A stretch of DNA of 64,000 nt. It comes from Narthecium ossifragum (Eukaryota; Streptophyta; Magnoliopsida; Dioscoreales; Nartheciaceae). Made by a program: the position numbers and the translations under genes. The stretch lies in assembly GCA_963920575.1 (NCBI GenBank), contig OY986968.1, positions 263,001 through 327,000 of the forward strand, given 5' to 3'. This document shows, piece by piece, positions 58,848 to 64,000 of the stretch. The number at the start of each line of letters is the position of its first letter. Within the stretch, counting starts at the first letter, position 1. Under the pieces are notes generated by a model that had not been told where the DNA came from, made no database searches, and saw nothing but the letters and a program-made list of their open reading frames with translations.

Positions 58848-61027
58848 CGTGATATATGTTAATTATTCTCACATAGTCACATGAATGTGTGTGGTCATCA
58901 TCTGATGTATGCGTTGCATCACTCTCAACAGAGGATCGAAATGTAGTAGCTGCAGATAATAGCAGAAAACAGGCATGGATGCATCATGCATGCATATAGA
59001 GGAGGTGGACACAGAGTAGGAAATTTTGCTCGATCGATCGCTCGACTGAAACAGGCATGTAGACACGGTGACACCAAAATCCACCGTAGTTCACTCACCC
59101 ATGCATCATGCATGTCATCATGCTGATCGATTGTGCGCGCTACTTCCCATTGTTTATCCACTCTCCTGTCACGATACATGATGCCCAGCGAGTTACTGTA
59201 AATTAATACCATCGCTCCCAAACAGACCGATCTCAAGGTTACCATGACTGACCAATGGCACGTTGCTTGTCGTCCTCCAGTCAAACCCTCTTCTTTTATC
59301 TCACCCATCCTTCACTTTCACGCTATCTCATTACCACCACGCGTACGGCACCACCTTTAACCCCACTCACATGTCATGGAATCACTGCGCGCGACCTTTG
59401 TTAACAAATCTCATTGGAGCCAGAGGTGAACCTCTATCTAAAGTTTTGCCAAGCTAACGTAACGTGCCACCATGCAGGCGCCCGGCAATAACCATGGCGT
59501 GCTTCCACTGGCCGTCCACATTAACTTATAATTTATACGAGAGAGCCGCAGTTTTACCGCTAAAATTCTCGATCGAGAGAGCTGACAGCACCCCGTCCTC
59601 CGAGCTTTTTACCCGGCTCTCCTATCGGTGGTGCCCTGGGCCCTCAGTACACTACGCCCACGCTCAGTGTCTCGCACCACCAATCCTAAAATTACCATAC
59701 ACACTGTCCCCATGCCCCCCCCCCCCTCTCTCTCTCTCTCGCCATCATGGGGTTTTCAGTAACTGCACCCTCCCTGCCTCCATATGGGTCATCTTTCCCT
59801 GCTCCCCGTCAATCAATCAATCCAATCAATCAAATCCACGTCCTCAAATTGTTAAAATAATACAAGGGAAACCCACCATACAAAACCCACGAAAAATATC
59901 TATTATTAGTGTTCAAAAGGGTTTCATCTAAGACAGAATGACGCAGCATACTACTACAGAAAAGAGGATGAGGCCATCCAAGCAGCCGTACGAGAATAAA
60001 ATTACGTTACCCAAAGTAATGAGCTTGGGTTTGGGTTAATTAGTTAAGCTACGGGCTTTTGCCTTTTGGGTCTCGGCTCTTATCCCCGTCGGGTCATCCA
60101 CCCACCGACCCACATGCGCCACCACACGAGACAGGAGACACTACCCCCGCCGTGCTCCGTCCATCCAAGGCCGGGCTTTGCCTGTACCCTCCGTCTCGCC
60201 ATTTCCAGCATTCGGGACGACAAAACTCTAACTATTTTGTATCATGCTAGCTAATTCTACGTACGTACTATTATTTACTACATTAATTGCCATGCATCCG
60301 GCCCGTTTGCCGAAATCCTGAAATGGAAAGGCGGTAGCTTAATTACTATTTTTCCATGCAAAAAACTAATGAGTAATGACACCATTTATAAATTACGTGC
60401 CCCTATGCATCGTTAGAAGACTAAAAATTCCCACCATGCATTCCCCGGCCCATCAGATGTTGCCTCAATGTTCGTGCTGCACTTTGATTAACCGCTAACA
60501 GCATGACGTGTTGCGTTCTCGATCCCGACAAGCAAGAGAGAGAAGCAGTGGTCCCCGACTAAATCACAGTTTCTGACTCTTAAAAGACTGAAATCAGACC
60601 ACAAAAATTGGCCCATCTTATCGACACCCCCACACTGCTGTAATGCAACCGACTCTAGATTCCGGGTATATATCTGGGTCACTTTCCGGCGTCGGAGATT
60701 CTAGTCCCGAATAAATGGTGACACGTGCGGCCTCTCTAATTATACTGAGCCTCACTTGCAATTAACTAATCTCCAAAAAGGAGTCTCTAATCCTTTTGCT
60801 TAGTTTTGGTTTTTAATGCCAGCTCGCACCCGCGGAGCACTCTCGTCTCACTCAATCCCACCACTACTCCCCTCTAGGCTCTAGCATTGAAAAAAATAAA
60901 AATAAAAAGGCTTTTAAAATCGAGATGAAAGGGACATAGCTCGGAATCGATCGCGCGCGGAGAGAAGAGTTTCGCTGGACCTCTATCGATTGAGATCGGT
61001 ACCTAGCTGATCGAGACGCTGCTATTG
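58076..61027 (+). promoter_or_regulatory. Long non-coding region upstream of the KNOX gene
   Basis: No gene is seen in nearly 3 kb. A (GA)n tract lies at 58817-58842, a C run with (CT)n at about 59718-59742, and clusters of GCATGCATG-like and ACGTACGTAC motifs occur near 58980 and 60260. A GC-richer leader with a TCGATCGCGCGCGG stretch precedes the start codon. Long upstream regions are usual for class I KNOX genes. The 155-codon open frame at 59464 has no domain. Confidence 0.5.
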
Positions 61028-61301
61028 ATGGAGGAGATGTACGGGCTGCACCAGCCGGTGGATTTCGGGGCGGGCGAGGAGGCCGCGCCGCCGCCGATGA
61101 TGCCAGGGCCACTCGCTTCGGTAGAGGACCTCCACGGGATCATCGCTGCCGCAGGAGGAGGATTCCGGGGACGGATGTCGACGGAGGACGCGGTGGGGGA
61201 TATGAAAGCTAGGATCGCCTCCCACCCTCGATATCCCCGGCTTCTCGAGGCCTATATAGACTGCCAGAAGGTATTTAGTAGGATTTTGATGTAGAAAGCG
61301 A

Positions 61302-61337
<36 letters not shown>

Positions 61338-62249
61338 TAAGCCACCGGATATGGTCTTCTCCCTTCTTCTTTCTCTCTCGTTTCTCTATCGTTTCTCTCT
61401 CGTTTCTCTCGATCGCTCTTCAGATTCTTAGACATGTCTGATATTTTTCATATTATCTGAGCACTCTCTTGCACCCTTATATAAGAGCTAGGTGAGAAGA
61501 TATCATATCAGTGCTCTATCGGTTCGTTTTCATTTTGATTTCAAATTTGAACAAAATTTTGAAACGTGGAACTTGTAAAGTCTCCGAAGTTGCAATTATT
61601 TCGCGGTGTATGTGAAAACGCGAGGCCTCGATTTATTTTGTCCGCCTTTTTCGTCTTCTGATCTCAAGCTCGCTTAAAAACAACTTAAGATCTCCCGCCG
61701 AATCACCGTATCTTCCCGCCTTTTCCCTCAACTCATCTCTTCTATCCAGTCCTCGATTCATATATCTTCTTTCGTGTGATTTTTCTTAGCTTATATGTGT
61801 TATTTTGGGTCTTCGTTTTTGTTGTTTTTATTGGTGTCGTGGTGATGGTTGCAGGTGGGAGCGCCGCCGGAGATCGCGTCGCTGCTGGACGAGATCCGGC
61901 GTGAGAACGATATTTCCAAACGCAGCGCGGTTTCCAGCATCTTCGGCGTCGATCCCGAGCTCGACGACTTCATGGTAGCCCACTATTTTCACCTCTATTT
62001 CTAGATTCGAAGACTATAATATAAGCGACTCCGCATCGTTATTTCTTATTCCTTGAAGAAGACCTGATCGAATTATCGTGGCAAAAATTAATTCACAGGA
62101 GACGTATTGCCACGTGCTGATGAAGTACCGGTCGGATCTCGCGCGGCCCTTCGACGAGGCCACTACCTTCCTCCACAGCATCGAGACGCAGCTCTCTGAC
62201 CTCTGCAAGACACCCTCCACCCGGGCATCCGGTTATAACCTCCCCGCCG
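61028..62249 (+). CDS. Class I KNOX homeobox protein, 5' part (exons 1-3)
   Basis: KNOX proteins are nuclear transcription factors that keep shoot meristem cells undifferentiated and heterodimerise with BELL proteins through the MEINOX region. Exons: 61028-61270, 61855-61974, 62099-62249, ending in phase 1 at a GTATAC donor; 171 full codons are visible. KNOX1 (about 58-100) reads MKARIASHPRYPRLLEAYIDCQK-VGAPPEIASLLDEIRREN in two pieces joined at the first intron. KNOX2 (about 113-160) includes [30 protein letters not shown] and LSDLC. The GYNLPA that follows begins the GSE/ELK linker. The ELK domain and TALE homeodomain must lie beyond 64000. The MEEMYGLHQ start and KNOX1 sequence look closest to KNAT2/KNAT6 and OSH6-like genes, but without the homeodomain the subclass is not certain. 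Confidence 0.92.
61300..61332. repeat. (CT)n microsatellite in KNOX intron 1
   Basis: A near-perfect run of CT units 30 bp after the donor site. Confidence 0.9.
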
Positions 62250-62263
62250 GTATACCTCTACCC

Positions 62264-62300
<37 letters not shown>

Positions 62301-64000
62301 CCCCCATCTCCACCTCCATCTCATTTTTTACCGGTGTACGGTAGTCTTAGCTTCATTGTCGTGGTACACGTTAGCATGCGATGCTAGAACCCTAGAGAGT
62401 AATGGGTTTCTGAGGCAGGAAAGAAAAAACAAAGCGCAGGAATGGTGGTGGAATGTGGCAGCTAGTGTCAGCGTGTTGTTTGGGGGTAATCTGAAATGGG
62501 CTCTGGCGAGTGCCCAAATCTCTATACCAGCTTTTGTCTAATAAATGGTAGTAGTCTTATGCATTTAGAAAGAGAAATAACCACTGATGAGCTATAGTAA
62601 TAATGCCTAAGAGATGGTATCTCAGTGGATGTTACTATATCGCTCATACCCTTCTCCTGATGCGTTTGTCTTCATTTTGCCCTTTTTCTGCCAGCATCGT
62701 AGTCATTAGGAGCTAAGGCTCATACCCTTCTCCTGCTGCGTTTGTCTTCATTTTGCCCTTTTTCTGCCAGCATCGTAGTTATTGGGAGCTAAGGTGCCTT
62801 TTTCTTCAATAGAGAGGGTACGTCTGTCGCTCTTCGTTCTTAGCCACAATGGTATCTGTATTTAGATGATTACATCCCAAATGTACAAATGTGCTAAAAT
62901 CAGCGTTTCGACCTCAGATTTTGGTTTTGGCATTTGGGGCAGCTTTGTGCTGCGGAGGTTCTTTTATCTGCCCTCTTCTGCTGTTCCATGCTTGGGTCTT
63001 AAAAGTTTGCAAGTTCCAATAGGACACCAAGTGGTGGGAGGCATGAATGGAGTTGGGAAATAGGAGCCTCGGGAAGGATCTATGGGCTGCATTTGGGAAA
63101 CTATAAAAACATCAGAAGACTATGGTTGGATTGCCAGACAAGAATCCCTAGGAAATGCTTTTATGCTATTCTATAATAATTTCTTTTTGGCTCTTAATGA
63201 CATCTGGAAAGATGGGCATGTGCGTATGTGATTTTTCCACACTGTAAAGAGATTAAACGCTGTATGGACAAGCTCTTTTTTAGTTGACAGAATTCTGCTG
63301 CTCTAAACTCCATAACTTGAGCCTAAACTTTGTTGGTCTTGCAGAACTGACACATCCGGTGGATAGTGGGTAATATGTCTGGATTTTTTTTTCATTTTCT
63401 AATGCCCAGAGCACAAAATGTTATAGGAATTTGGGTTACATATGTGACACGGCAAATGGATTATCGGTAGGGAGGTTTTTGGTGTCTGCTTTCCTCTCTT
63501 TGTGGCGTGTTCATGTCTTCCACTTAGGATGTCTTATGGACTTACATTGACCATACTGGTCATTAGTAGCTATACCTCCCTGCTTGAACCATTTTTCTCC
63601 CCGTGAAACTGTAACTTAAGCTGATGCAGGATTATGCATTTGACACTGTCGTTCACTCTTTTCGTGTATTTATGGAAGAAAATATTTTTGTGATATTCTG
63701 CTATCTTTGATCTGCTATGAAATTTGCTTTGTTGTCTGCTTGTGGAAGGGCAGACTTTCACAACTTTAGTCCATAAATCCTGCTTCAAAAGGTTCGGCCT
63801 GAATGATCCAAAATTTCATGGCTAAAGTTTAAAAGGATGGAGGCCTTTCTGCTAATTTCTAGTCGTCACGTTTTCATTATGATGCTAACCTTCTTATAGG
63901 AAAAAGTTTTGCTCAAAAATTTAATTGTGGTTATCCCATGATTTCAATGTACATTTGCTTATAAACATACGCATGCTGTAAATTATGATCTTTGAGAGAG
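62250..64000 (+). other. KNOX intron 3, partial (over 1.75 kb)
   Basis: No exon with ELK or homeodomain similarity appears before the window ends, so this is one long intron. It holds a (TC)n(AC)n tract (62264-62300) and a tandem duplication (62646-62795). A TTGCAG acceptor near 63345 would open only about nine codons unlike the GSE linker, and I do not count it. Long third introns carrying cis-regulatory sequence are known in maize kn1 and relatives. Confidence 0.6.
62646..62795. repeat. Tandem duplication, about 77 bp, two copies
   Basis: CTCATACCCTTCTCCTG through CATCGTAGT to GGAGCTAAGG appears twice in a row with only a few differences. Confidence 0.9.

Noticed and set aside
59464..59931. 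155-codon frame upstream of the KNOX gene
   Set aside because: Composition is random, it spans a C/CT microsatellite, and no conserved motif is visible.

Overview
The window looks like nuclear DNA of a flowering plant. The genes carry many introns, and the products include a class I KNOX homeobox protein, an LRR-II receptor kinase, a trichome-birefringence-like protein and a RUB/NEDD8 E2. AT-rich intergenic DNA is crowded with plant-type hAT, PIF/Harbinger, Helitron and Copia elements. A non-grass monocot is my guess, but the sequence does not prove it.

Seven genes can be rebuilt exon by exon with conserved splice sites and consistent phase. They are: organellar NADP-isocitrate dehydrogenase (minus, 9790 to 2918, 15 coding exons, 494 aa); the RUB/NEDD8-conjugating enzyme UBC12/RCE1 (minus, 20009 to 16528, 5 coding exons, 183 aa); an LRR-II receptor kinase of the At5g45780/CIK4 type (plus, 31107 to 37060, 11 exons, 635 aa); a small conserved 71-aa protein of unknown function (minus, 42002 to 39845, 4 exons); a TBR/TBL-type wall polysaccharide acetyltransferase-like protein (plus, 43474 to 48031, 5 exons, 683 aa); the diphthamide-pathway protein DPH7 (minus, 52966 to 51493, 2 coding exons, 346 aa); and the first three exons of a class I KNOX gene (plus, from 61028) whose ELK and homeodomain exons lie past the window end. 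These are unrelated housekeeping, signalling and developmental genes. There is no operon and no sign that they form one pathway.

The spaces between genes hold most of the unusual structure. Region 1-2540 is repeat-like DNA ending in a two-copy 233-bp higher-order tandem repeat. Region 10.0-14.3 kb holds a 2.5-kb TIR transposon with a GC-rich insert that resembles a captured EF-hand fragment, two hAT-type MITEs with perfect 8-bp target duplications, and a Helitron inserted inside another Helitron. An inverted duplication of about 450 bp flanks the promoter and first exon of UBC12 (20.06-21.37 kb). Region 24.85-28.5 kb is a gag-only Copia-type LTR element inserted into an older related LTR. Region 37.4-39.7 kb has a PIF/Harbinger element and a large imperfect inverted repeat. 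Region 53.9-58.1 kb has a deleted hAT element that keeps the transposase C-terminus, a third repeat-rich hAT MITE inserted into another TIR element, and three more Helitrons. The 57.7-58.1 kb Helitron serves as an uninserted reference for the nested pair at 13.6-14.3 kb.

No tRNA, rRNA, known miRNA hairpin or CRISPR array was recognised. All calls come from reading the sequence; no database search was run.
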